Positions 8,674 to 17,125 of a stretch of DNA of 64,000 nucleotides are shown piece by piece. Numbering within the stretch: position 1 is the stretch's first letter; each line of letters opens with the position of its first letter. The stretch is from JAWLFI01 sp964525165. Its GTDB lineage: Bacteria > Bacteroidota > Bacteroidia > Chitinophagales > Saprospiraceae. The position numbers were made by a program, and so were the translations under genes. The notes beneath the pieces were generated by a model that saw nothing but the letters and a program-made list of their open reading frames with translations, searched no databases and had not been told where the DNA came from. Location: contig CAZGGG010000009.1 of the NCBI GenBank assembly GCA_964525165.1, positions 5,862-69,861 on the forward strand, given 5' to 3'.

Positions 8674-9507
8674 ATGAGGCTCCTGTTTATATGTTTCCTT
8701 TTCCCATTTTGCGTGAATGCACAGTTAGATGCAGATTTCTATGCAGATGTAATGAGTCACGCAAAATCTTTTGAACATCGCAAATTAGCCCACGATAGTT
8801 TGGTGGATATATTTGATCGATATAATTCCAAAGGTGCGACACTTCCTACCTTATCGCCACCTGTACAGATCAAGTATTCACCTGATTCTGTTTATCAGCT
8901 TGTTAGTTGGCAATTAATCGGAGATCAAGAAGCGGAGATAACCTTTGGTTGCTTGTATAGTGCCTCGGACTCTTCTGTCATCAAATTTAATGACGTCTCT
9001 AAATTTCAAAGTGATCAAAAGTTTGGATCCTTTGGTTCCAACAGATGGATAGGGGCGGTTTATACTAAGCTGTTCCGTGTTCCGGGACTAGACAGTATAT
9101 GGTTTGCTTTTGGATATAATAGAATTAATCCCTTTGAAACCCTCTATATCATTGAACCCATTAATGTTGTAGGTAATAAGGTGGTGTTTGGATTTCCCCT
9201 TTTTGAGGACGAAGAGGGATCTTTGCAAGATCGACTGATTTGGAAAATTTCAAATGGAGCTGTCAATCCTATAGATATCGCAGATTCTTTAAATCGAATC
9301 ATAGCACCACATCTAGCCATGGTTCCATATGGTTCGAACCAACAACGATCTATTCATGTCCCTGATGGCACCTACGAGTATTGGGAGTGGGATGGTGAAA
9401 TTTGGAAGTATCACGAACGCTTATATGAGCAACGTTTTCAGGAGTTAATTATTGATAGTACCAAGGTGAGGCAAGAGAAAAGAGACCTATTCGGTAGAAG
9501 ACAATAG
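8674..9507 (+). CDS. Unknown secreted protein
   Basis: 277 residues from the ATG at 8674, which gives a short clean signal peptide (MRLLFICFLFPFCVNAQ). A GTG at 8653 is in frame but would put seven residues before the hydrophobic core. The mature protein is a mix of beta strands with several aromatic motifs (YEYWEWDGEIWKYHERLY near the C-terminus) and a basic tail. No known domain or catalytic motif was recognised. It lies between a peroxiredoxin-like gene and an esterase on the same strand, only one base from the esterase start, so those two are probably co-expressed. Probably periplasmic, lineage-specific. Confidence 0.7.
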   Translation: MRLLFICFLFPFCVNAQLDADFYADVMSHAKSFEHRKLAHDSLVDIFDRYNSKGATLPTLSPPVQIKYSPDSVYQLVSWQLIGDQEAEITFGCLYSASDSSVIKFNDVSKFQSDQKFGSFGSNRWIGAVYTKLFRVPGLDSIWFAFGYNRINPFETLYIIEPINVVGNKVVFGFPLFEDEEGSLQDRLIWKISNGAVNPIDIADSLNRIIAPHLAMVPYGSNQQRSIHVPDGTYEYWEWDGEIWKYHERLYEQRFQELIIDSTKVRQEKRDLFGRRQ

Positions 9508-9508
9508 C

Positions 9509-10147
9509 ATGGCACGAATAGAGAAATTGAAGACCGAGCGGACAACCCATGTCTATCATTGTGGTTTACCATTAGAAGAAGCGAGTCATCTTTGGTTAGT
9601 CTTGCACGGATATGCTCAAAGTCCGGAAGAAATCCTTCCTATTGTAGAAAAGATTGATGGTCCACACGCCTTTATAATACCAGAAGCTTTCTCTAAATTT
9701 TACAGAAAGGGTTTTTCCGGCGAGGTGGTGAGTAGTTGGATGACAGCTAAACACAGACTGGACGAGATTGAGAATCAGAGAGAATATCTGAATCAGGTTT
9801 ATGGCAGATATTTTTTAGACTTTAAGGGTATAAAAAGTTGTTTAGGCTTTAGTCAAGGTGTTGCTACAGCAAATCGGTGGATAGAGTCCCACGCGAATAT
9901 TCTTTTTGATCATTATATTCTATACGCGGGTTGGCCTCCTGAAGATATAAACTACGACAATAGGGCTTGGCAAGAAATGGATCTGCACTATGCACTTGGA
10001 AGTAAGGACTATTTTTTACCCGCTGAAAGGGTGAAAGCCCTTCTTGGTTTACCTTTCTTTAAGGAACTTTCTCCACAACTCGAAAAGTTTGATGGAGGCC
10101 ATCAATTAGATGCGGAAGTATTGCAAAAAATCATTGATCGATTTTAG
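9509..10147 (+). CDS. Alpha/beta hydrolase, phospholipase/carboxylesterase family
   Basis: 212 residues. The alpha/beta-hydrolase pattern is complete: oxyanion region LVLHGYAQSPEE, nucleophile GFSQG with Ser115, acid in GSKDYF (Asp167) and His198 in GGHQL. This is the carboxylesterase/phospholipase group (DLH-like, about 210-220 residues), cytoplasmic, with no signal peptide. Substrates are short acyl esters in general; the exact one is unknown. It starts one base after the preceding stop and its 3' end overlaps the convergent tilS by 42 bases. Confidence 0.8.
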   Translation: MARIEKLKTERTTHVYHCGLPLEEASHLWLVLHGYAQSPEEILPIVEKIDGPHAFIIPEAFSKFYRKGFSGEVVSSWMTAKHRLDEIENQREYLNQVYGRYFLDFKGIKSCLGFSQGVATANRWIESHANILFDHYILYAGWPPEDINYDNRAWQEMDLHYALGSKDYFLPAERVKALLGLPFFKELSPQLEKFDGGHQLDAEVLQKIIDRF

Positions 10148-11461
10148 GTCTTTTCTTTTTTCCAGATGAATCCTAAGGACAGCTTGATTGGGTGTCGATT
10201 TACAGCTATCCGAAATGGTATGTCCAACAACCCATAATATTTTAGCGTCAACGAGCTGTTCGATGACGAACACCTCCTTCTTTAAAATCGCTGGGACTTT
10301 CGCATCAATGAGCACATCAGATACTAGTTTGTGTTTGCCCTTCATACCTAGAGGGTCTATTTTGTCTCCTGCTTTCCAATGCCTAATCCGCAAAGGAAAC
10401 ACGACTTTCTTCCAATCGAAATATGCAGAGTGTTGAATATCCTCAAATTCTAAGGGTGGTAAGTCGAGAAATTCCGTTTCTATATCTAGTATTTCACCAT
10501 TTAATTTGCCGGGGGCTTCAATGATTTGAGTTATGCTACCGGTACAAGCAGGACATATTAAAATATGTTTCCTGTCATTTTGGGTGTGGAAGTTTGTTTT
10601 ATGAATTATAGAACCTGAATGATCCACACTTAATAATTGGTGGATCTCGTCTTGATTCAACGCCCCTTTGAAGAGATGGTGTAAAAAAGCTTCTTTGGGT
10701 TCCGGAATCTCGGAAAATGGTAATCGAATCGATAGATCAGCATGGCCATGCTTTTTCAGGAGCGCAACAATCATCGACTCAAGGATTGATTGATCTGCTG
10801 TTAGATTGCCAATCGTCTTTTGAACTCCGGATTGCCAATCGGGAAAGTTTGCATTTAAAGATGTAAAGACTTTATTTCGAATGATATTACGTGTGTATTT
10901 ATTTTCAAGATTGCTACTATCTATTCTATATGGCACCTTATATTCCGTATTCCAATCCAGAATTTGAGCCTTATTCAGACAAAGAATAGGACGTATGATA
11001 TCATCTCTTTGAGCTTTCAAGCTTGTCAAGCCTTTTAAACCAGTACCTCTGAATAGATGGAACAACAAGGTTTCTATCCTATCTTCCCGATGATGCGCAG
11101 TTGCTATATAATCTAGTTTGTCTTTTTCTTTTATAGATCGAAACCAATCATATCGAAATGCTCTGGCTTGCTCTTGAAAATTACCACTTGAATCAAATTT
11201 TCCTGTTTTAGTACAGTATAGTTTTATATCGTATTTCGCACAATACACCTTAACTAGTTCCTCATCCTTTTGTGATTCACTTCCTCTCATTTGATAATTG
11301 ACATGTGCAGCAACCAGTTGTGCATTCTGATGTACTCTAAGGAAATCTAGAAGCATCATAGAGTCAGGTCCACCGCTAACGCCCACTAAAATCTTATCGT
11401 AAGGGGTGAAAAGCTTCTCCCTCGCGATGAATTCTTGAATAATCAGCCTTAGTGCTTCCAT
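10106..11461 (-). CDS. tilS: tRNA(Ile)-lysidine synthase
   Basis: 451 residues with the PP-loop ATP-binding motif SGGPDSMM (29-36), the N-type ATPase core with TAHHREDRIETLLFHLFRG, and a C-terminal TilS domain (LRIRHWKAGDKIDPLGMKG). TilS adds lysine to C34 of the CAU-anticodon tRNA-Ile and is essential for reading AUA. The ATG at 11461 shares one base with the TAA of mltG (TAATG), which favours this start over an in-frame one 27 bases upstream and suggests translational coupling. The gene order panB-mltG-tilS runs on one strand. Confidence 0.92.
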   Translation of the reverse strand: MEALRLIIQEFIAREKLFTPYDKILVGVSGGPDSMMLLDFLRVHQNAQLVAAHVNYQMRGSESQKDEELVKVYCAKYDIKLYCTKTGKFDSSGNFQEQARAFRYDWFRSIKEKDKLDYIATAHHREDRIETLLFHLFRGTGLKGLTSLKAQRDDIIRPILCLNKAQILDWNTEYKVPYRIDSSNLENKYTRNIIRNKVFTSLNANFPDWQSGVQKTIGNLTADQSILESMIVALLKKHGHADLSIRLPFSEIPEPKEAFLHHLFKGALNQDEIHQLLSVDHSGSIIHKTNFHTQNDRKHILICPACTGSITQIIEAPGKLNGEILDIETEFLDLPPLEFEDIQHSAYFDWKKVVFPLRIRHWKAGDKIDPLGMKGKHKLVSDVLIDAKVPAILKKEVFVIEQLVDAKILWVVGHTISDSCKSTPNQAVLRIHLEKRKDLKSINDFLQYFRI

Positions 11462-12607
11462 TATCGAATATTCTGACGATTCAACCAACGGTGAAACCTG
11501 CTTGCATTTGCTAGATGCGCCCTGTAGGATTTTGCGAAATTATGTTTGCCTGAAAAATCAGGCTTTGCGCAAAAGTAGAGGTAATCGTGTTGTTCTGCAT
11601 TCAGCACCGCATTGATGCTTTGAAGACTAGGTATTGAAATGGGCCCCGGAGGAAGTCCACTATACTTATAGGTATTGTAAGGAGAGTCAAACTCCAGATG
11701 TTTGTTTAAAATTCTTTTCAGTGCATAATCACCTACGGCAAATTCAACTTTGTGATAATCGATTCCTTTAAATTTATTATCTAAAAAAAAGTATTAAATC
11801 TAACTGAGTACCGATTTGATGAGGTTGAGATAGATTTTTTGAGGGTCCAATGTNNNNNNNNNNACCTACGGCAAATTTGACTGTGGGGTCGGCTTGCAAT
11901 GCGATTCCTTTCTGAAGTCGGTTCAGGTAGACCCCGGCTATTGTTGGCATTTCCTCTGAATGGTTGGTTTCTCTATATACAATGCTAGCCAGAGTATAAA
12001 TTTGTTTGGGCGTTAATTGTAGTCTTCTGAGCTTCTCTTTTCGCACAGGATTATTCCAAAAACGATCAGACTCTCGAACCATCCGATCGACAAATTCCGG
12101 GGCAGAGGTGTTCCAATAGAATTCATAAGTGTTGGGTAATAACGTACAACTATCATTTGCCGGGAACCCATTTTGCCGTAAGGCTAATAATACGGATATG
12201 CTATCTGCCTCAAGCTTATGAAAAACGGCTTTCATTGATTGTTCCATGTTCCATCCTGATTGAATTGTCACATTGACCGCTGCTCTTTTACCGGAGCGAA
12301 CCGACCTAATCAAATCAAGCATGGAAATGGGTTGAGGGATGATATATTTTCCTGGATAGATATGCTGACCTAGGTTCATTCTATCTGCGAGCTTCTTAAA
12401 TATAGATGTCTTCGTCCTAGGTAAATTATGAGTCAAAGTATCCAATAGATCCTGATACTGGGAACCTGTGGGTATATACACAACTACTTGATCGATGGAT
12501 TCTTCTGTGAAATATTTCTTTTTAGCAACAGTGTCGTATGCCCAGAACATAGCTGAAACCACCAAGACAAAAATTACCAATAAAATGGTGAGCGTCCTTT
12601 TTTTCAT
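11461..12607 (-). CDS. mltG: Endolytic murein transglycosylase, interrupted by an assembly gap
   Basis: The N-terminal part (12607 to 11864) has one membrane segment (about residues 5-25), the YceG core (IQSGWNMEQSM), the ASIVYRETNHSEEMPTIAGVYLNRL block with the catalytic glutamate, and LQADPTVKFAVG. After ten Ns and 109 unrelated bases with stops, the frame resumes as EFAVGDYALKRILNKHLE, then SPYNTYKYSGLPPGPIS and the normal C-terminus to QNIR. Joining the two FAVG copies restores a protein of about 337 residues, the usual length. MltG cuts nascent peptidoglycan strands at the inner membrane. The last base of the stop is the first base of tilS. Confidence 0.88.
11731..11877. repeat. 14-bp direct repeat flanking an assembly gap and 109 foreign bases in mltG
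   Basis: ACCTACGGCAAATT occurs at 11731-11744 and 11864-11877. The second copy abuts the N run at 11854-11863 exactly. The 109 bases between the first copy and the gap do not fit MltG and contain stops in the mltG frame. Both copies encode FAVG in the same phase. Confidence 0.85.
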
Positions 12608-12640
12608 TATTGCAATTGGTCACTGAGCGCAAATGTGGTT

Positions 12641-13450
12641 TTAATATTGCTCCTTATCATTCGGGAAATCACCACTTTTTACATCTTTTATGTACTGTCC
12701 AACGGCACCTTTAATCTCATCATAAAGGTTCAGATAACGTCGAAGGAATCTAGGATTAAACTCATGCGTAATCCCTAATAAATCATGAATTACAAGAACT
12801 TGACCACTAACATCGGCCCCGGCGCCAATTCCAATGGTTGGAATGCTGAGTTCTTCGGTTACTTTCTTTGCTAGTTTCGATGGAATTTTTTCAAAAACAA
12901 CAGAAAAGCAACCGAGTTCTTGCAAGAGCTTAGCGTCATGCAGTAGTTGAGCAGCCTCTTCTTCTTCCTTGGCTCTTACAGAGTAAGTACCAAATTTGTA
13001 AATAGATTGGGGTGTCAAGCCTAAATGCCCCATCACAGGGATGCCTGCAGAAATAATACGACTAACAGATTCCTTGATTTCTTCTCCTCCTTCCAGCTTC
13101 ACACCGTGTGCGCCTGATTCTTTCATGATACGAATAGCGGAATTCAGAGCTTCCTTTGAATTACCCTGATAGGTTCCAAAAGGCAAGTCTACCACTACAA
13201 ATGCTCTTTCCACAGCTCTAACGACGGAACTTGCATGATAGATCATTTGATCTAAAGTAATGGGCAATGTTGTTTCATGTCCTGCCATGACATTAGAAGC
13301 TGAATCTCCGACTAATAGAACGTCTACTTCTGCGGCATCAAGGATTTTTGCCATGGAGTAATCATAAGCCGTCAACATGCTTATTTTTTCTCCCTCGGCA
13401 CGCATTTGTTGAAGGACATGCGTTGTGACCTTTTTAATCGGCTTTTTCAT
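12641..13450 (-). CDS. panB: 3-methyl-2-oxobutanoate hydroxymethyltransferase
   Basis: 269 residues with the PanB signatures: MLTAYDYSMAKILDAAEVD, LLVGDSASNVMAGHETTLP (Mg and ketovalerate binding), DLPFGTYQGN, HGVKLEGGEE, MGHLGLTPQS and IPTIGIGAGADVSGQVLV. It adds a hydroxymethyl group from methylene-tetrahydrofolate to ketoisovalerate, the first step of pantothenate synthesis. The length is standard. It lies 33 bases upstream of mltG on the same strand; the other pan genes are not here. Confidence 0.95.
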   Translation of the reverse strand: MKKPIKKVTTHVLQQMRAEGEKISMLTAYDYSMAKILDAAEVDVLLVGDSASNVMAGHETTLPITLDQMIYHASSVVRAVERAFVVVDLPFGTYQGNSKEALNSAIRIMKESGAHGVKLEGGEEIKESVSRIISAGIPVMGHLGLTPQSIYKFGTYSVRAKEEEEAAQLLHDAKLLQELGCFSVVFEKIPSKLAKKVTEELSIPTIGIGAGADVSGQVLVIHDLLGITHEFNPRFLRRYLNLYDEIKGAVGQYIKDVKSGDFPNDKEQY

Positions 13451-13546
13451 TTTGTCGTGGTTTGCTTGCTCAAAAATATGAAGAATGATTCAGTATCCGC
13501 TGATTATAGTCAGTTTCAAACAATTTAGAGTCCCATGAAATTTAGC

Positions 13547-13554
13547 TACCTTTG
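13547..13554 (+). promoter_or_regulatory. Putative -7 promoter element for the 13574 lipoprotein gene
   Basis: TACCTTTG matches TAnnTTTG and lies 19 bases before the ATG at 13574. No TTG was seen at the -33 distance. Confidence 0.45.
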
Positions 13555-13573
13555 AAAGTCGAAATGAAACACT

Positions 13574-14539
13574 ATGAATAAGTATTTTCTGAGCCTATTA
13601 ATCTTGGCTTCTATATTTTCATGCACTACTGAATTTGACTTGACTACGGGTGGTAAAGAATTGCCTGTGGTGTATGCTGTATTCAATGAGGACGATCCAA
13701 TTCATTATGTAAGGGTGGAACAGTTATTTGTTTCAGAAGAGGAAGCACCCAGAATTTTGGCTCAAGAAGAAAGTGAGGTTTTCTTTGATAATGTGTCTGT
13801 TGAAGTACAAAAGGTTGGGGGGCCGTCTTTTCTGTTAGAGCGCATAGATGTCGCAGCGGAAGGTTTGGAAAGGGAAGCAGGGATATTCCTTACCAGCCCC
13901 AATATACTGTACCGTATTTCTGATCAAGAACTTCAATTACAAAGCTCAGACAGCATCATTGTCAATGTTTACAATGAGGCTGATAGTTTGATTGCATCTG
14001 CTTCCGCAAATGTAGTAGGTGCCTCAGAATTGAGCAGACCTGCACCGGATGTGAAACTGAATTTCACACCTATGAGAGAGTTTAGGTACGCCTGGGATGG
14101 TGATGAAGATGCTAAATTCTATGATCTTGGTTTCAACTTTTATATACGTGAAATCCGAAATAATCAGGCGGTTACCAATTCTTATTATTGGCAACCTGTG
14201 AGTGGATGGGAGCAAGAAAGGTTTCCTTTAGATGGCAGTGGCTTTTATAACTTCCTAAATGATATATTAGAAGTAGATCCTTCTGTCATTCGTGTCGTTG
14301 ATAGTGCAGATGTGGTCATTAGCTCGGGAGGTGCTGCATTGAAACGTTTTATTGAGATCAACAATCTAAATACAGGAATTACCAGCAGTCAGGTTACGCC
14401 CACTTATACGAACGTAGAAGGAGGACTAGGTTTGGTATCCTCTTCAAATGTGAGCGTTTTCACCGGCAAGTTACTTTCGCCAGCTACCTTAGATTCTCTA
14501 AGAAACAGTCCAAGAGTTGAAAATTTAAATTTCCAGTAA
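13574..14539 (+). CDS. Putative lipoprotein, DUF4249-like
   Basis: 321 residues with a lipoprotein signal (LILASIFSCTTEFDL, lipobox Cys at residue 17). The following ELPVVYAVFNEDDPIHYVRVEQLF is like the opening of DUF4249 proteins, which are Bacteroidota outer-membrane-associated lipoproteins often encoded next to TonB-dependent receptors. No receptor is adjacent here. The body is predicted beta-rich with no catalytic motif visible. A -7 promoter motif lies just upstream and a short palindrome follows the stop. The domain assignment is by resemblance of the N-terminal region only. Confidence 0.55.
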   Translation: MNKYFLSLLILASIFSCTTEFDLTTGGKELPVVYAVFNEDDPIHYVRVEQLFVSEEEAPRILAQEESEVFFDNVSVEVQKVGGPSFLLERIDVAAEGLEREAGIFLTSPNILYRISDQELQLQSSDSIIVNVYNEADSLIASASANVVGASELSRPAPDVKLNFTPMREFRYAWDGDEDAKFYDLGFNFYIREIRNNQAVTNSYYWQPVSGWEQERFPLDGSGFYNFLNDILEVDPSVIRVVDSADVVISSGGAALKRFIEINNLNTGITSSQVTPTYTNVEGGLGLVSSSNVSVFTGKLLSPATLDSLRNSPRVENLNFQ

Positions 14540-14601
14540 TTCAATTGTCAATTTGACAGCCTTTTTTGGAAGGAATTCGTTGAATTTGTCATTGAAATCT
14601 G

Positions 14602-14624
14602 TCCTACTGTCATATGTAGTAGGA
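14602..14624. repeat. Inverted repeat upstream of dnaK
   Basis: TCCTACT (14602-14608) and AGTAGGA (14618-14624) form perfect 7-bp arms with a nine-base centre that includes CATATG. It lies 52 bases before the dnaK ATG and could be an operator or a 5' hairpin. It does not match the CIRCE consensus. Confidence 0.5.
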
Positions 14625-14643
14625 TGGCATGTGACTTGATATA

Positions 14644-14661
14644 TTGTTTGTAAACGAACAA
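14644..14661. repeat. Near-palindrome in the dnaK leader/promoter region
   Basis: TTGTTTGT-AA-ACGAACAA is symmetrical apart from one base pair. It lies 15 bases before the dnaK start, where the promoter or transcription start would be expected, and could bind a repressor. Confidence 0.45.
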
Positions 14662-14675
14662 ATAAAACAAGTTAT

Positions 14676-16581
14676 ATGAGCAAGATTATAGGAATTGACT
14701 TGGGTACTACGAACTCCTGCGTAGCAGTAATGGAGGGAAATGAGCCCGTAGTGATCCCCAACGACGAGGGTAGAAGAACCACCCCATCCATTGTTGCTTT
14801 TATGGATAATGGAGAGCGTAAAATTGGGGACTCAGCTAAAAGACAAGCAATCACAAACCCCACAAGAACCATTTCTTCTATCAAGAGGTTTATGGGTTCC
14901 AGATATAATGAAGTGAAGGAAGAAGCAGAACGTTCTTCTTACAAAGTTGTATCAGGAGAGAATGATACCATTAGAGTAGAGATTGAAGATCGTAAGTATA
15001 CGCCTCAGGAAATCTCAGCTATGATTCTTCAAAAGATGAAAAAAGTAGCGGAAGATTATTTAGGATCTGAAGTTACAGAGGCTGTCGTAACGGTTCCTGC
15101 ATATTTCAACGATTCTCAACGACAAGCAACAAAAGAGGCCGGAGAGATTGCCGGATTGAAAGTACGAAGAATTATCAACGAGCCTACTGCTGCGGCCTTA
15201 TCCTATGGTTTGGATAAGAAGATGGAAGAAAGCACTATTGCCGTTTATGACCTTGGTGGAGGTACATTTGATATCTCAATATTAGAACTTGGAGATGGTG
15301 TTTTTGAAGTTAAGTCTACTAATGGTGACACACATTTAGGGGGTGATGATTTCGATAGGGTGATTATTGATTGGATGGCTGATGAATTTAAAACTCAAGA
15401 AAATGTCGATCTAAGAAAAGATCCCATGGCAATGCAGCGATTGAAAGATGCAGCTGAAAAGACGAAAATTGAGTTAAGTGCTTCAACTGAGGCAGAAATC
15501 AATTTGCCTTATATTACGGCTATCGATGGTGTGCCTAAACACCTTGNNNNNNNNNNNNNNNNNNNNNNNNNNNNNNNNNNNNNNNNNNNNNNNNNNNNNN
15601 NNNNNNNNNNNNNNNNNNNNNNNNNNNNNNNNNNNNNNNNNNNNNNNNNNNNNNNNNNNNNNNNNNNNNNNNNNNNNNNNNNGTATTCCAAGAATACAAC
15701 AAGCTGTTGAAGAATTTTTTGGAAAGAAGCCTAACAAAAGTGTAAATCCTGATGAAGTTGTGGCTGTCGGAGCAGCAATTCAAGGAGGTGTTTTAAGCGG
15801 GGATGTACAAGATGTACTTCTCTTGGATGTTACTCCTCTTTCTTTAGGAATTGAGACCATGGGTGGTATCTATGATGTCATTATTGAATCCAACTCGACA
15901 GTACCTACAAAAAAATCCAAAGTATATTCAACCGCTGCGGATAACCAACCATCTGTAGAAATCCATGTATTACAGGGAGAGCGTAAAATGGCTAAGGATA
16001 ACAGAGCTGTAGGCCGATTTATACTAGATGGAATCCCACCGGCTCCAAGAGGAGTACCTCAAATCGAGGTTACCTTTGATATCGACGCTAACGGGATCCT
16101 AAATGTATCTGCGAAGGATAAAGGTACAGGTAAAGAACAAAGCATCAGAATTGAAGCTTCTACAGGACTGTCTGAGGAAGAGATAGCAAGAATGAAGGCG
16201 GAAGCAGAGCAAAATGCTGAGAATGATGCTAAAGCTAAGGAGCGGGTTGAAAAAATCAATACTGCTGATAGCTTGATCTTCCAGACTGAAAAGCAAATGA
16301 AAGAATTCGGGGATAAAATTCCTGAGGACAAAAAAGCAGCGATTGATACTGCCTTATCGGAATTGAAAGATGCTCATAGCAGTCAAGATTTGGATAAAAT
16401 CGACACGGCAATGGAGCAAATGAATACTGCATGGCAAGCAGCTTCTCAAGACATTTACCAAGCTTCTCAAGAAGCAGGTGGCGCAGCTGGGCAAGATAAT
16501 GGAAGTTCAACTGCTTCGGATTCTGGAGAAGATGATGTGACTGATGTAGAATTTGAAGAGGTCGATGAGGATAAAAATTAA
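14676..16581 (+). CDS. dnaK: Hsp70 chaperone DnaK, interrupted by an assembly gap
   Basis: Starts MSKIIGIDLGTTNSCVAV. The ATPase domain is present to about residue 290 (DNDTIRVEI, NEPTAAALSYG, YDLGGGTFDISILE), then 136 Ns, then PRIQQAVEEFFGKKPNKSVN with the interdomain linker DVLLLDVTPLSLGIETMGG, the substrate-binding domain and a helical lid ending in an acidic tail (DDVTDVEFEEVDEDKN). The frame differs by one across the gap; comparison with E. coli DnaK suggests about 49 residues are missing, including the VGGxTR nucleotide loop. Housekeeping DnaK folds nascent and stress-damaged proteins. Two inverted repeats precede it and a strong terminator follows. Confidence 0.95.
15547..15682. other. 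Assembly gap (136 N) inside dnaK
   Basis: The N run replaces the end of the nucleotide-binding domain. The frames on the two sides do not agree over 136 bases, so the length is an estimate; about 147 bases would fit. Confidence 0.95.
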
Positions 16582-16610
16582 TGTCCTTGTCGAACTAAAT
16601 AAGTGACCTG

Positions 16611-16641
16611 AAAAGCCTGGTGGAAACACCAGGCTTTTTTT
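16611..16641. terminator. Strong bidirectional terminator after dnaK
   Basis: AAAAGCCTGGTG (16611-16622), loop GAAA, CACCAGGCTTTT (16627-16638): a 12-bp perfect stem with an A-run before and a T-run after, so it works in both directions. The stop codon of the convergent gene lies in its T-tract. Confidence 0.92.
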
Positions 16642-17125
16642 ATTGGTAGTTTTCAGCAGCTTTCCTGTAGTCTTGCAAATATTCAGTTGCGATTTCAGTA
16701 GAAATCAAGGCTAAAAAAATATTTTCAAAGAAACCCGTCCCTTTGATCTTTTGTGACAGCGTAATTTTGTTTTCTCCGAAAGGAAATAACTTGATTTCGT
16801 TGGTATAAAACGAATGCTGGACATGAATGGAGAGCGTATCCGGAGGGTGCCAAAGAAGTGTTTCTAACCTATGCATAAGGTCGCCTTCTTCTTCAATACT
16901 AATAAAATATTGATTCTCTTCTTGCGTCGTCTGAAATTTAATAAAATTAGACTTCCAGGAGTTGAAATAGCTGGGCCTACTGATATAAGCAAGATAGTCA
17001 GTTTGACCTTCAGGAGCCACACTTATATTATTTTGAAAGGAATAAGTGGGATTCCATATTCCTAAGACAATTATTCCTAGAAGGGATAGTACAACGAAGC
17101 TTACGGAAAGCTTTTTTATACTCAT
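16640..17125 (-). CDS. Membrane-anchored SRPBCC/START-like protein
   Basis: 161 residues. One N-terminal membrane segment (about residues 8-26) is followed by a single domain of about 130 residues whose strand/helix order (ISVAPEGQTDYLAYI, then SWKSNFIKF, several strands and a long C-terminal helix) resembles the SRPBCC polyketide cyclase/START fold of Bacteroidota. No catalytic residues can be named. Its ATG overlaps the stop of the upstream T9SS type B surface protein gene by four bases (ATGA), so the two are translated together. The fold call is by pattern only. Confidence 0.5.
   Translation of the reverse strand: MSIKKLSVSFVVLSLLGIIVLGIWNPTYSFQNNISVAPEGQTDYLAYISRPSYFNSWKSNFIKFQTTQEENQYFISIEEEGDLMHRLETLLWHPPDTLSIHVQHSFYTNEIKLFPFGENKITLSQKIKGTGFFENIFLALISTEIATEYLQDYRKAAENYQ

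Noticed and set aside
14541..14575. Terminator after the 13574 lipoprotein gene (TGTCAA-T-TTGACA followed by CCTTTTTT)
   Set aside because: The palindrome has a one-base centre, so only a four-pair stem with a usable loop could form; it was too weak to list as a terminator.
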